The notes under the pieces were generated by a model. The model was not told the origin of the DNA and searched no databases. It worked only from the letters and a program-made list of their open reading frames with translations. Positions 1 through 5,291 of a stretch of DNA of 5,468 bases are shown one piece after another. Source of the stretch: Acidobacteriota bacterium (GTDB lineage Bacteria; Acidobacteriota; Blastocatellia; RBC074); NCBI GenBank assembly GCA_013140935.1, contig JABFSD010000685.1:1-5468 (forward strand), read 5' to 3'. Position 1 is the stretch's first letter, and each line of letters begins with the position of its first letter. The translations under genes were made by a program, and so were the position numbers.

Positions 1-144
1 CCCATCAACATTGCGAAGCAGCAGAACTTCCGCGTCGAAATCGAAGTGCCCGATTCCGACGTGTTGAAAGAGATGCAACGCATTTACGGCCCGCTGTTCA
101 TCTGGGTCGTGCTGGACGGTTACATGAACCGCGACGTTCAGTAA
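1..144 (+). CDS. C-terminal fragment of a paralogous beta-rich domain protein
   Basis: This open frame enters from the left edge and ends at TAA (142-144), giving the last 47 residues of a longer protein. I do not recognise a named family. The tail has a strand with alternating charge (FRVEIEV), then a charged loop, then GPLFIWVVLDGY. This matches the closing strands of the domains encoded just downstream (GTLFIVLYGY, GTLFIAFQGY, GELHVSLHGY), and an 11-base stretch (CGCTGTTCATC) is identical in this gene and in both domain copies of the next one. It is therefore very probably another member of the same paralogous family and part of the same operon. Its loop before the last strand is about seven residues longer than in the next copy. 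The start, the N-terminal part and the function cannot be seen. Confidence 0.8.
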   Translation, partial: PINIAKQQNFRVEIEVPDSDVLKEMQRIYGPLFIWVVLDGYMNRDVQ

Positions 145-161
145 GCGCAACGCAAAAGCAC

Positions 162-198
162 TGGCGGTGCGGCAGGGCCGATGGCTGCCGCACCGCCA
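162..198 (+). terminator. Perfect 14-bp GC-rich hairpin between two operon genes
   Basis: TGGCGGTGCGGCAG (162-175) and CTGCCGCACCGCCA (185-198) are perfectly complementary and enclose a 9-base loop. The hairpin starts 17 bases after the stop of the upstream gene and ends about 30 bases before the preferred start of the next. No uninterrupted T-run follows, only CTCTCTTTCTGTG at 207-219. It is therefore not a textbook intrinsic terminator. It could be a weak terminator or attenuator, a 3'-end stabiliser, or a processing site that sets unequal expression of the two paralogous genes. Confidence 0.5.
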
Positions 199-229
199 AC
201 GCATCCACTCTCTTTCTGTGCAAGGCAAT

Positions 230-1552
230 ATGCTGTCTCATCAAACCCGAGTTCAAAGCAGAAGGGCCGTCCGACAACCCTATCCGCCGATGCCCGCGCC
301 CGGCGGCGCAACCGAAGTGATTATTCCTTACGATCACGCGGCGGCTTTTGAATTGACGGGGCGTCCAGGCAACATCCTGCAAGACGTAATCAACGTCGGC
401 AGCGACGGCACCTTTGTCGCGGTGGCGATGGGATACGGCTTTGAACCCTTGCGCGGAAAGCCGATAGGCAGCGCGGTTATTGCAGCCGCCGTTCCAGTAG
501 ATGTTCGCACCTTGCGGTTAAGCCAGTTACCGCTGGGAGCGTTGATCGAAGGGGTGCGATTTAACCCAAAATTCGCCGAGCAAATTGCCGACCGACAACC
601 GTTCGCGCCGGCGTTCATCGGCGACAACATCATTGAACGAATCACCCCTGCGGCAGACATCTCGTTCTTTTTCAGCATGGTTGATAGCAGCACCGGGCGC
701 GAGTTTCAGGATCAACCGGCGCACAACCTGGCTTCGCTCGGACAGAGCAACGGCGCGCGTCCTTTTCGGTTGTTGGCGCGTCCGCTCACGTTTCAGCCGC
801 GCTCGACGCTGCGGCTGCAAATCGCCGAACGCTCTGCCGGAACGCAAGGCACGCTGTTCATCGTGCTGTATGGTTACAAGGTATTGAGCAATGGTTGCGT
901 TGAACCAACCGCGCGCCGTTGGCAACCAGCGGCGCACGGTGAACCTGACGCACGCGCGATTCCTTTCGATTACGTCACGACTTTTGCATTGACCGGACGT
1001 TCCGGCAACATCCTGGAAGATGAGATCAGCATCAACGCCAGCGACGAATTCATCGCCACCAGCATCGGTTACGGTCTGGCGACAGAAGGACGCGACGTAA
1101 AGCTCAACCTTCCCGGCAATCCAATCAACATTGATTTAGGAACCGTCACACTCGATGCCTTCCCGCCGGAGGCCTTGCTGGACGGCATCAAAATTCGACC
1201 GAATTTTTTGCGCGCGGCGCTCGGTGGGAACGCCGGTTTGGCCAACCCGTTGCCGGTCACGTTGGCTGATCAAATTTTCGAGCGGCTCAATCGCCCGGAA
1301 GACGTAGCGTTCCGTTACGAAATTTTCGACAGCGGCACGGGACGCGAATTGCAAAATCGCCCGATCAATAACGTAGCCGGGTTGGGCATCGCTACGGGGG
1401 AACGTCCGTTCAAGAAACTGGCGCGGCCTATCAGCTTTTTGCCGCGTTCGACCATTCGCGTAAAAGTCGAAGAACGCTTCGGACGCGGCACGCTGTTCAT
1501 CGCCTTTCAAGGTTACAAACTGATCGGCTCAACCACTGGAGGGCACAGATGA
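230..1552 (+). CDS. Two-domain protein with tandem copies of an unrecognised beta-rich domain
   Basis: This is a 440-residue protein of unknown function. The ATG at 230 is preferred, with a weak AAGG four bases upstream; an in-frame GTG at 167 lies inside a perfect hairpin and would add a basic, non-homologous leader. After a short basic, proline-containing N-terminus come two homologous domains: copy A at about residues 30-217 and copy B at about 243-431. Each begins with IPYD or IPFD, then a [FL]-x-LTGR-x-GNIL segment, a GYG, and a variable middle with R[FP][NK]P-like or IRPNF turns. A conserved block follows (DS-[SG]-TGRE, then N-x-A-x-LG, RPF-[RK]-K/L-LARP, F-x-PRS-T-[LI]-R), and each copy ends in GTLFI...GYK. 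There is no signal peptide, membrane span or evident catalytic motif. The stop overlaps the next start (ATGA), so translation is coupled. A beta-sandwich structural subunit is my inference. The reading frame is certain but the function is not. Confidence 0.9.
   Translation: MLSHQTRVQSRRAVRQPYPPMPAPGGATEVIIPYDHAAAFELTGRPGNILQDVINVGSDGTFVAVAMGYGFEPLRGKPIGSAVIAAAVPVDVRTLRLSQLPLGALIEGVRFNPKFAEQIADRQPFAPAFIGDNIIERITPAADISFFFSMVDSSTGREFQDQPAHNLASLGQSNGARPFRLLARPLTFQPRSTLRLQIAERSAGTQGTLFIVLYGYKVLSNGCVEPTARRWQPAAHGEPDARAIPFDYVTTFALTGRSGNILEDEISINASDEFIATSIGYGLATEGRDVKLNLPGNPINIDLGTVTLDAFPPEALLDGIKIRPNFLRAALGGNAGLANPLPVTLADQIFERLNRPEDVAFRYEIFDSGTGRELQNRPINNVAGLGIATGERPFKKLARPISFLPRSTIRVKVEERFGRGTLFIAFQGYKLIGSTTGGHR
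1538..1543 (+). promoter_or_regulatory. Shine-Dalgarno site GGAGGG
   Basis: GGAGGG lies five bases before ATG 1549, inside the last codons of the upstream gene. It fixes the start of the single-domain paralogue and supports translational coupling through the ATGA overlap. Confidence 0.85.
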
Positions 1553-2316
1553 ACGCGGCCAACCGAAACCTCGTGACACAACCCATTCCCGAATCGGAAG
1601 CGCAACGTTCGATTCCCTTCGATTACACGTTTCGCTTCGATTTGCTGGGCAGGCCGAATCACAAGCATAGCGCCGTCATACGCGTCAGTGTCGAAGCCAG
1701 CTTTCACGCCGTCTCGATTGGTTACGGCATCATTCCGCCGGTTACGCCCACCACGTTTGGCTTATCGCGTTCGGATTTGGTGGCAGGCATCGCGCCGAAC
1801 TTGAACAACATTCAACTCAATCAGTTGATGAAGGTGCTGCAACCTGCGCGTTTCAATAAAACCAAACCCAGAGCCTTCAATGCCGAAATCAGCGTGGAAG
1901 CCGCGTTCAAATTCGGCATTCGACTGAATCCGCAATTCGCGGAATTGGCGTTGAGCGATGGGGGCGCGTTCGCGTTACCCGATGACGCATTGGAAAACCT
2001 GTTTGAGATCGCCAGCACACCTATCGGTGAAATTCAGTTTCTTTACGCGCTCTTCGACGAAGGCACGGGCCGCGAGTTTCAAAGCGAGCCGCTGTTGAAT
2101 ACCGCCGGGCTGGGCACGTCGACCGGCGAACGGCCTTTCCGTTATTTCGCGCGTCCGGTCACCTTTGCGCCGCGTTCGGTCATTCGCATGGAGATTACGG
2201 AAAAGTCCGACTTTCAAGGCGAACTGCACGTGTCGTTGCACGGTTATAAAACGCTCGGCAGTCCAGGCTCACCGACGCATAGCCAGGCACCGCGCAGGCG
2301 CGTCAGACAGAGGTGA
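1549..2316 (+). CDS. Single-domain paralogue of the preceding protein
   Basis: This is a 255-residue protein of unknown function, homologous to both halves of its upstream neighbour. A 20-residue N-terminal arm precedes one domain (about residues 21-237). Visible family landmarks are SIPFDY at 21-26, LLGRP at 32-36, IGYGI at 57-61, IRLNPQFAE at 124-132, DEGTGREFQ at 170-178, N-x-AGLG at 184-189, GERPF at 193-197, ARPVTFAPRS at 201-210 and a closing HGYK at 231-234. The middle is longer than in copies A and B of the neighbour: about 55 residues separate GYG from the second conserved part, including NLNNIQLNQL and an Ala/Glu-rich stretch. The C-terminus is a disordered, Arg-rich tail (APRRRVRQR). 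No signal peptide or membrane segment is seen. It shares a 4-base stop/start overlap with the gene before it and lies two bases from the gene after it. It is probably co-assembled with its paralogues. Confidence 0.92.
   Translation: MNAANRNLVTQPIPESEAQRSIPFDYTFRFDLLGRPNHKHSAVIRVSVEASFHAVSIGYGIIPPVTPTTFGLSRSDLVAGIAPNLNNIQLNQLMKVLQPARFNKTKPRAFNAEISVEAAFKFGIRLNPQFAELALSDGGAFALPDDALENLFEIASTPIGEIQFLYALFDEGTGREFQSEPLLNTAGLGTSTGERPFRYFARPVTFAPRSVIRMEITEKSDFQGELHVSLHGYKTLGSPGSPTHSQAPRRRVRQR
2310..2313 (+). promoter_or_regulatory. Shine-Dalgarno site GAGG that decides the next start
   Basis: GAGG, within AGAGGTGA, overlaps the preceding stop codon and lies five bases before ATG 2319. An in-frame GTG at 2313 is part of this ribosome binding site, so ATG 2319 is the better start. 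Confidence 0.75.
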
Positions 2317-2318
2317 AT

Positions 2319-2858
2319 ATGTTCAATCGCGCAGCCCCTTACGAAACACATCGCCCCCGCGCGGCAGAAGCAGCGTTCAGCGAAACCAGCGCGCAGCTTT
2401 GTTCGGCGTGCGGCGTGCCTTTCGACTCGCAGTATTTCGACGTGTCGGGCGTATTCAAGAAACCGGTTATCGGAGAAACGCGCGTGTTAGCCGAGTTCGA
2501 TTTGCCGCCGCAATACTGCGGCGTATTGGAATACTTCGCGCAGTTCACCGATCAGCACGCCAAAGATTTGTCGCTCATCGAGACCGCTGGCGTGGAGTGG
2601 CAAATTCTGGCGGATGGCAGTCCGTTGTTTCCCTATTTGAGTCTCGACCGCATCGTGAATCCGTGGGGCGCGAGTGTGATGCCTGTCGCAGTGCGTTTGC
2701 CCGAAAGCACGCGCATCACGATGGTCGCGCGCGGCGTCGCGTTGAAAGACCCTGCCGACATTCCGCCCGACAAAGTGGGAGGCCGCTTGTTGGGGCGCTA
2801 TTGGTACAACGCCGTATATGACCAGCGAGGCACTGATGCGGGACGCAGGCGTTATTGA
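2319..2858 (+). CDS. Unrecognised 179-residue protein with N-terminal CxxC
   Basis: I do not recognise this protein. It has a polar N-terminus and then a lone C-S-A-C pair (residues 28-31), which has no second CxxC to complete a zinc ribbon. A largely beta-type body runs from about residue 38 to 167. Landmarks are VSGVFKKPVIGETRVLAEFDLP, followed by EYFAQFTDQ at 71-79, EWQILADGSPLFPYLSLDRIVNPWG at about 93-117, PVAVRLPESTRI at 122-133 and GGRLLGRYWYN at 154-164. The closing pattern (P-V-x(n)-P-x-S-x-I, then a G-rich turn and an aromatic strand) loosely resembles the ends of the upstream paralogues, so a distant shared fold is possible but unproven. No signal peptide or membrane segment is visible. 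It starts two bases after the preceding gene, and its last 23 bases overlap the peptidase gene in another frame, so it belongs to the same operon. A structural role is only inferred from context. Confidence 0.88.
   Translation: MFNRAAPYETHRPRAAEAAFSETSAQLCSACGVPFDSQYFDVSGVFKKPVIGETRVLAEFDLPPQYCGVLEYFAQFTDQHAKDLSLIETAGVEWQILADGSPLFPYLSLDRIVNPWGASVMPVAVRLPESTRITMVARGVALKDPADIPPDKVGGRLLGRYWYNAVYDQRGTDAGRRRY
2827..2830 (+). promoter_or_regulatory. Shine-Dalgarno site GAGG for the peptidase gene
   Basis: GAGG lies five bases before ATG 2836. The alternative in-frame ATG at 2818 would place this site inside the gene and has no comparable motif upstream, so 2836 is preferred. The choice changes the N-terminus by six residues only. 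Confidence 0.65.
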
Positions 2859-3357
2859 TCGGGTTCCTATTCGCTCGGGCCGTTCGTATTGCGTCACTTC
2901 GCCCGCCGCCCACGCGCTGGTGACGCGCGAGTTGGCCGACGAGCTGAGTCGCGTGCTCGAACGATTCGCCGTCGAAGCCGGATTCGACGAACGGCGGCGG
3001 GTGAGCATTTATTTTCAACCGGGCATTTTCGGGCATCACGCACTGGGACGCGCAGTAGATATTTATGCGGTGGGCGGCGTCGGCATCGGCGCGTGGAAAC
3101 AACGCTGGGACGAAGCCGGTCGCCGCGCGTCACAAACTGGGGACGCGGCTGCGCGGCAGATCATTACGAAACGCGAGCCGGTGATTAACCTGGGTTGGCG
3201 GCTCTATAAGGCGCTGCAACTTTACGGACGCTGGGCGCAACCTTACGGCTTTCCGATACAGCTTTTCGGTCCCTGGACGCGCCGCGAAGGGCCGTGGCGT
3301 CATATCAGCGACCGTATGTTGCGCGCACATCTCGATCACATTCACGTGGCGAAATAG
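2836..3357 (+). CDS. LAS-type zinc peptidase (M15/M74-like), probable peptidoglycan hydrolase
   Basis: This 173-residue protein looks like a peptidoglycan-peptide hydrolase of the LAS group (D-Ala-D-Ala carboxypeptidase, MepA and endolysin-like peptidases). The evidence is the HxxGxAxD motif at residues 68-75 (HALGRAVD) and a C-terminal HLDHIHV at 165-171. In this group the first His, the Asp and the last His bind Zn2+, here probably H68, D75 and H170, with an acidic residue or His near the second motif acting in catalysis. Between the motifs lie about 90 residues with several Trp and Tyr. The length suits a lone catalytic domain: there is no wall-binding domain, signal peptide or membrane anchor. 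It would need a holin or lysis for export, or could be packaged into a particle, and no holin is visible here. It overlaps the preceding gene by 23 bases and is followed by a hairpin. The superfamily call is fairly sure. The exact bond cleaved (D-Ala-D-Ala, L-Ala-D-Glu or a crosslink) is not known. Confidence 0.82.
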   Translation: MRDAGVIDRVPIRSGRSYCVTSPAAHALVTRELADELSRVLERFAVEAGFDERRRVSIYFQPGIFGHHALGRAVDIYAVGGVGIGAWKQRWDEAGRRASQTGDAAARQIITKREPVINLGWRLYKALQLYGRWAQPYGFPIQLFGPWTRREGPWRHISDRMLRAHLDHIHVAK

Positions 3358-3373
3358 CCTGCATTTCGCCGCG
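3345..3373 (+). terminator. Hairpin over the peptidase stop codon, possible weak terminator
   Basis: CGTGGCGAAAT (3345-3355) pairs with ATTTCGCCGCG (3363-3373), giving 11 pairs including one G-U, around a 7-base loop. The stop codon TAG (3355-3357) is at the top of the stem. The sequence after it is CATTATTCAA, which is only partly U-rich. This may end or attenuate the upstream transcript, or protect its 3' end. Confidence 0.45.
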
Positions 3374-3386
3374 CATTATTCAACTA

Positions 3387-3522
3387 AGGAATGGCATGAA
3401 AATAAAATCGCCAATTGAACCACGGGGAACACTGGGGGCACGGGGAAAACCTCACTGTTTGAAAGTTCCCCGTGATCCCCGTGATCCCCGTGGTTTGGCA
3501 CTTTTGTTTGCGAGTCATTCCT
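3387..3522. repeat. Large imperfect palindromic element with CCACGGGG core
   Basis: This intergenic element has two imperfectly complementary arms, about 3387-3450 and 3465-3522, around a 14-base centre. The outer ends pair as AGGAATG and CATTCCT. The inner part pairs AACCACGGGG (3418-3427) with CCCCGTGGTT (3486-3495) and continues through further G-runs and C-runs with a few mismatches and small gaps. RNA from either strand would fold into one long hairpin. GGGGA/CACGG-type intergenic palindromes are known as dispersed repeats in various environmental bacterial genomes, so this may be a REP- or MITE-like insertion. No transposase or target-site duplication is evident. The remaining bases of the 179-base gap hold only the peptidase-end hairpin and the ribosome binding site of the next gene; I see no convincing promoter. 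Confidence 0.7.
3468..3494 (+). repeat. Three tandem 9-bp units (CCCCGTGAT-type)
   Basis: CCCCGTGAT occurs at 3468-3476 and 3477-3485, followed by CCCCGTGGT at 3486-3494. The left arm of the palindrome carries a diverged complementary version, CACGGGG-AACACTGGGGG-CACGGGG. The right arm is the more regular one, which suggests unit expansion after the palindrome formed, or decay of the left arm. Confidence 0.85.
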
Positions 3523-3536
3523 AAAAGAGGTCGGTT

Positions 3537-4655
3537 ATGACACGACAATTCGTCCATCATCGTTTCGGTGCTGCGCCACGCGGCGCGGCGGCTTTCGATC
3601 CTACCGTTTCCGATACGCCCGTGCGGGTCATGTTGATTGCGCTGCGCCACGACCATGAACCGCCGGTCTTTTACGGACGGCAATTATTGCAACGCTTGCA
3701 GGCGCTGTTGGCGACGACTGCCGATCAAGCGACGGCCGATCAAGTGACGTTCAAGGCGCAACCGTTGGTTGAAACGGCTCAGCCGCCTACGACTTCGCGC
3801 TTCTTGCCGCCGCTTATCAAACCATCCTCCAACCAGTCGTCAGTGAAAGAAGCGGCGGCAATGAATGAAGCTGCGGCGCGAACTTCTCAGTTAGCGCGTT
3901 TGGTGCGCGGCCAACTGTTGAGCGACAACGCCGGGCAATTGTATGAACGAACCGGCGCGCAAATACGTCCGTTGCAGCACGTCGTTTCAGGCCCGCGCGG
4001 AGAAATTATCGAACTCGTTCTCGCCGCTCCGGCCCACGCCGACGCATCGGCTGAACCGCCTGAAACTGAGGCTCTCAGCCAAGCGAAATCTGATTCATTC
4101 GCCTGTGCATCAGCGGCACAATCAATGCCGCACACCGTGCCTGCTCGCCCTTTCCCGACGACGACGATGCGCCCGATGCCCGGACGACCGATGCGCGCGT
4201 CGGGCTTCGCCAACGTTGCGCCGTCACCTGTGCCACCGCCTGCGGCTGTGCCGTTGCCGCCGCCGCCGCCGCAAGCTGTTGCGTCAGCGACTAACGCAAC
4301 AGAAACGCTGAAAACCACTATCCCGACACAATGGATGAATCCCTGGGAGTTTCGCCTGAGCCGCGACGAAGCGCTTTATGACATGCGCGACGAAGCCGCT
4401 GCTCGTCATTCGATGCTCGGTTCGGTGCGCAAGCTGACGCAGCGCGTTACGAGCCGTCAGGCCTGGCAAAAATGGCAATCCCTGCTGTGCGGCAAAAGCG
4501 CTGAAGAACAACTGTGGAGCGTGCGCCCTCCGACGGGTCAGTTCCATCACCCGCGCGTACGCGACTGGGCGCAACAGACGCTGGCGCAAGCCGGATACGA
4601 CGCGAACGCGATGCTGCCTGAGTGGGAAATCTTTTGGAGACGAAAGGGGCAATAA
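3537..4655 (+). CDS. Unrecognised 372-residue protein: Pro-rich middle, Trp-rich C-terminal domain
   Basis: AAGAGG six bases before ATG 3537 supports the start. I do not recognise the protein. The N-terminal part (about 1-60) has a short hydrophobic strand (VRVMLIALR, 29-37) and an amphipathic helix (YGRQLLQRLQALLA, 46-59). Residues about 60-105 are polar and low-complexity with a TADQ duplication. Residues about 106-165 look folded (RTSQLARLVRGQLL, then GEIIELVLAAP). Residues about 166-262 are disordered, rich in Ala and Pro, with an MRPMPGRPMR stretch and a run of six prolines near 240-245. The C-terminal domain (about 263-370) is compact and charged, with six Trp: WMNPWEFRLSRDEALYDM, AWQKWQ, WSVRPP, RDWAQQTLAQAGYDA and PEWEIFWRRKG. 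No signal peptide is evident. The layout suits a tether or adaptor between two folded ends. It lies after the palindromic gap and two bases before the next gene, so a second transcript may start here. Function is unknown. Confidence 0.9.
   Translation: MTRQFVHHRFGAAPRGAAAFDPTVSDTPVRVMLIALRHDHEPPVFYGRQLLQRLQALLATTADQATADQVTFKAQPLVETAQPPTTSRFLPPLIKPSSNQSSVKEAAAMNEAAARTSQLARLVRGQLLSDNAGQLYERTGAQIRPLQHVVSGPRGEIIELVLAAPAHADASAEPPETEALSQAKSDSFACASAAQSMPHTVPARPFPTTTMRPMPGRPMRASGFANVAPSPVPPPAAVPLPPPPPQAVASATNATETLKTTIPTQWMNPWEFRLSRDEALYDMRDEAAARHSMLGSVRKLTQRVTSRQAWQKWQSLLCGKSAEEQLWSVRPPTGQFHHPRVRDWAQQTLAQAGYDANAMLPEWEIFWRRKGQ
3720..3749 (+). repeat. Direct tandem repeat of a 15-bp unit inside a gene
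   Basis: GCCGATCAAGCGACG (3720-3734) is followed directly by GCCGATCAAGTGACG (3735-3749), with 14 of 15 bases identical. It encodes the in-frame duplication ADQAT/ADQVT in a low-complexity part of the protein and probably arose by slippage. Confidence 0.9.
4257..4271 (+). repeat. (CCG)5 trinucleotide run encoding proline
   Basis: Five uninterrupted CCG codons encode the core of the proline tract of the 372-residue protein. Such runs can change length by slippage, so the linker may vary between strains. Confidence 0.85.
4643..4649 (+). promoter_or_regulatory. Shine-Dalgarno site AAAGGGG that decides the next start
   Basis: AAAGGGG ends eight bases before ATG 4658. An in-frame GTG at 4622 would add 12 residues but lies well inside the preceding gene with no good site upstream, so ATG 4658 is preferred. 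Confidence 0.7.
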
Positions 4656-4657
4656 AT

Positions 4658-5290
4658 ATGCGAGCCCGCAATCGAAGCAGTCGAAACAACCGAAGAGGAC
4701 GGAAAGGTTCACCGGTCACGCCTCCGCCCGTGACACCCGCGCCGCCTGCGCCCCCTACACCAACGACGCCACTCGATCCGGTCGTAACGATCGCGCAATC
4801 TATCGAGGCGCGCGATCAGTTGTCGCTTTCCCTTCCAGCGCTTCAGGCGCAGCACGAAGCGGCGCGACAGGAATTTTTGCGCACGCTCGCCGGGGACTTA
4901 CAAAAAACCGTTTCAGATGCGGTGCGCGAACGCTGGCTGGCGTGGCAGTCCACTGAAGCGCGCGCTGTCGAACAACTCGAGGCGCGACAACAACTGCTGA
5001 ACTTATTCACGCAACGCGTCGAGACATTCAAACAAACGTCGCTTGATGAAACCACGCGCGCCTTGCAAAGCGTCATCACCCGTTTGACGAACGAACGCGG
5101 TCAAGTCGGCGCAGATCAATCCGCCCTCAATGCACGTCTGGCGAAATTGACTGACGAGTTAAAGCCTTTGCAAATCGTGCTGCCGTCGCCCGCGCCGCCG
5201 CGTGACCCCAAAGACAAACCGGGGCCGCCGACGCGGACGATCAATGACAAAAACCTGCGGCTGTCAGCCGGTAAGAAACGAGGAGCGTGA
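4658..5290 (+). CDS. Unrecognised 210-residue helical protein with Pro-rich basic ends
   Basis: I do not recognise this protein. It has three visible parts. The first is a very basic N-terminus (about 1-17, Arg/Asn/Lys-rich) followed by a Pro/Thr linker (19-41). The second is a long helical middle (about 43-170), rich in Gln, Glu, Ala, Arg and Leu, with heptad-like spacing in QHEAARQEFLRTLAGDLQ, EARAVEQLEARQQLLNLF and ALNARLAKLTDELKPL; it is probably a coiled coil or helical bundle. The third is a Pro/Lys-rich tail (176-195) ending in basic GKKRGA. There are no Cys residues, no membrane segment and no enzyme motif. It starts two bases after its neighbour's stop and ends one base before the start of the small Cys-rich peptide, so the three are probably translated together. 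The basic ends could bind nucleic acid or an acidic partner, and a scaffold, stalk or oligomerising role fits the composition, but both are inference. Confidence 0.9.
   Translation: MRARNRSSRNNRRGRKGSPVTPPPVTPAPPAPPTPTTPLDPVVTIAQSIEARDQLSLSLPALQAQHEAARQEFLRTLAGDLQKTVSDAVRERWLAWQSTEARAVEQLEARQQLLNLFTQRVETFKQTSLDETTRALQSVITRLTNERGQVGADQSALNARLAKLTDELKPLQIVLPSPAPPRDPKDKPGPPTRTINDKNLRLSAGKKRGA
5281..5285 (+). promoter_or_regulatory. Strong Shine-Dalgarno site AGGAG before a tiny gene
   Basis: AGGAG lies six bases before ATG 5292, one of the best ribosome binding sites in the window. It is the main evidence that the 25-codon frame is translated. Confidence 0.8.
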
Positions 5291-5291
5291 G

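Noticed and set aside
167..229. Upstream GTG start extending the two-domain protein by 21 residues
   Set aside because: The GTG lies inside the perfect 162-198 hairpin with no ribosome binding site, and the added leader has no counterpart in the paralogue.
527..937. 136-residue open frame on the - strand
   Set aside because: It lies antisense to the two-domain gene, has an Arg-rich composition typical of shadow frames and sits opposite clearly conserved paralogous codons.
2165..2821. 218-residue + frame overlapping the CxxC protein gene
   Set aside because: It is very Arg/Ser-rich with no recognisable domain, overlaps two better genes that have Shine-Dalgarno sites, and is a frame shadow of GC-rich coding DNA.
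2487..3008. 173-residue - strand frame
   Set aside because: It is antisense to the CxxC protein and peptidase genes, and the sense strand carries the peptidase motifs.
3387..3522. CRISPR array
   Set aside because: The 9-bp units are contiguous without spacers and form part of a palindrome.
3495..3523. Promoter with TTGGCA as a -35 box
   Set aside because: At 17 bases spacing the -10 position reads TTCCTA, a poor match, and both parts belong to the palindrome arm.
3294..3524. 76-residue + frame through the palindrome (repeated PRDPRD)
   Set aside because: Its coding-looking repeat is only the CCCCGTGAT tandem units read in frame. It has no ribosome binding site and begins inside the peptidase gene.
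3384..3683. 99-residue - strand frame with TGITGITG
   Set aside because: It is the palindrome read on the other strand plus antisense of the next gene.
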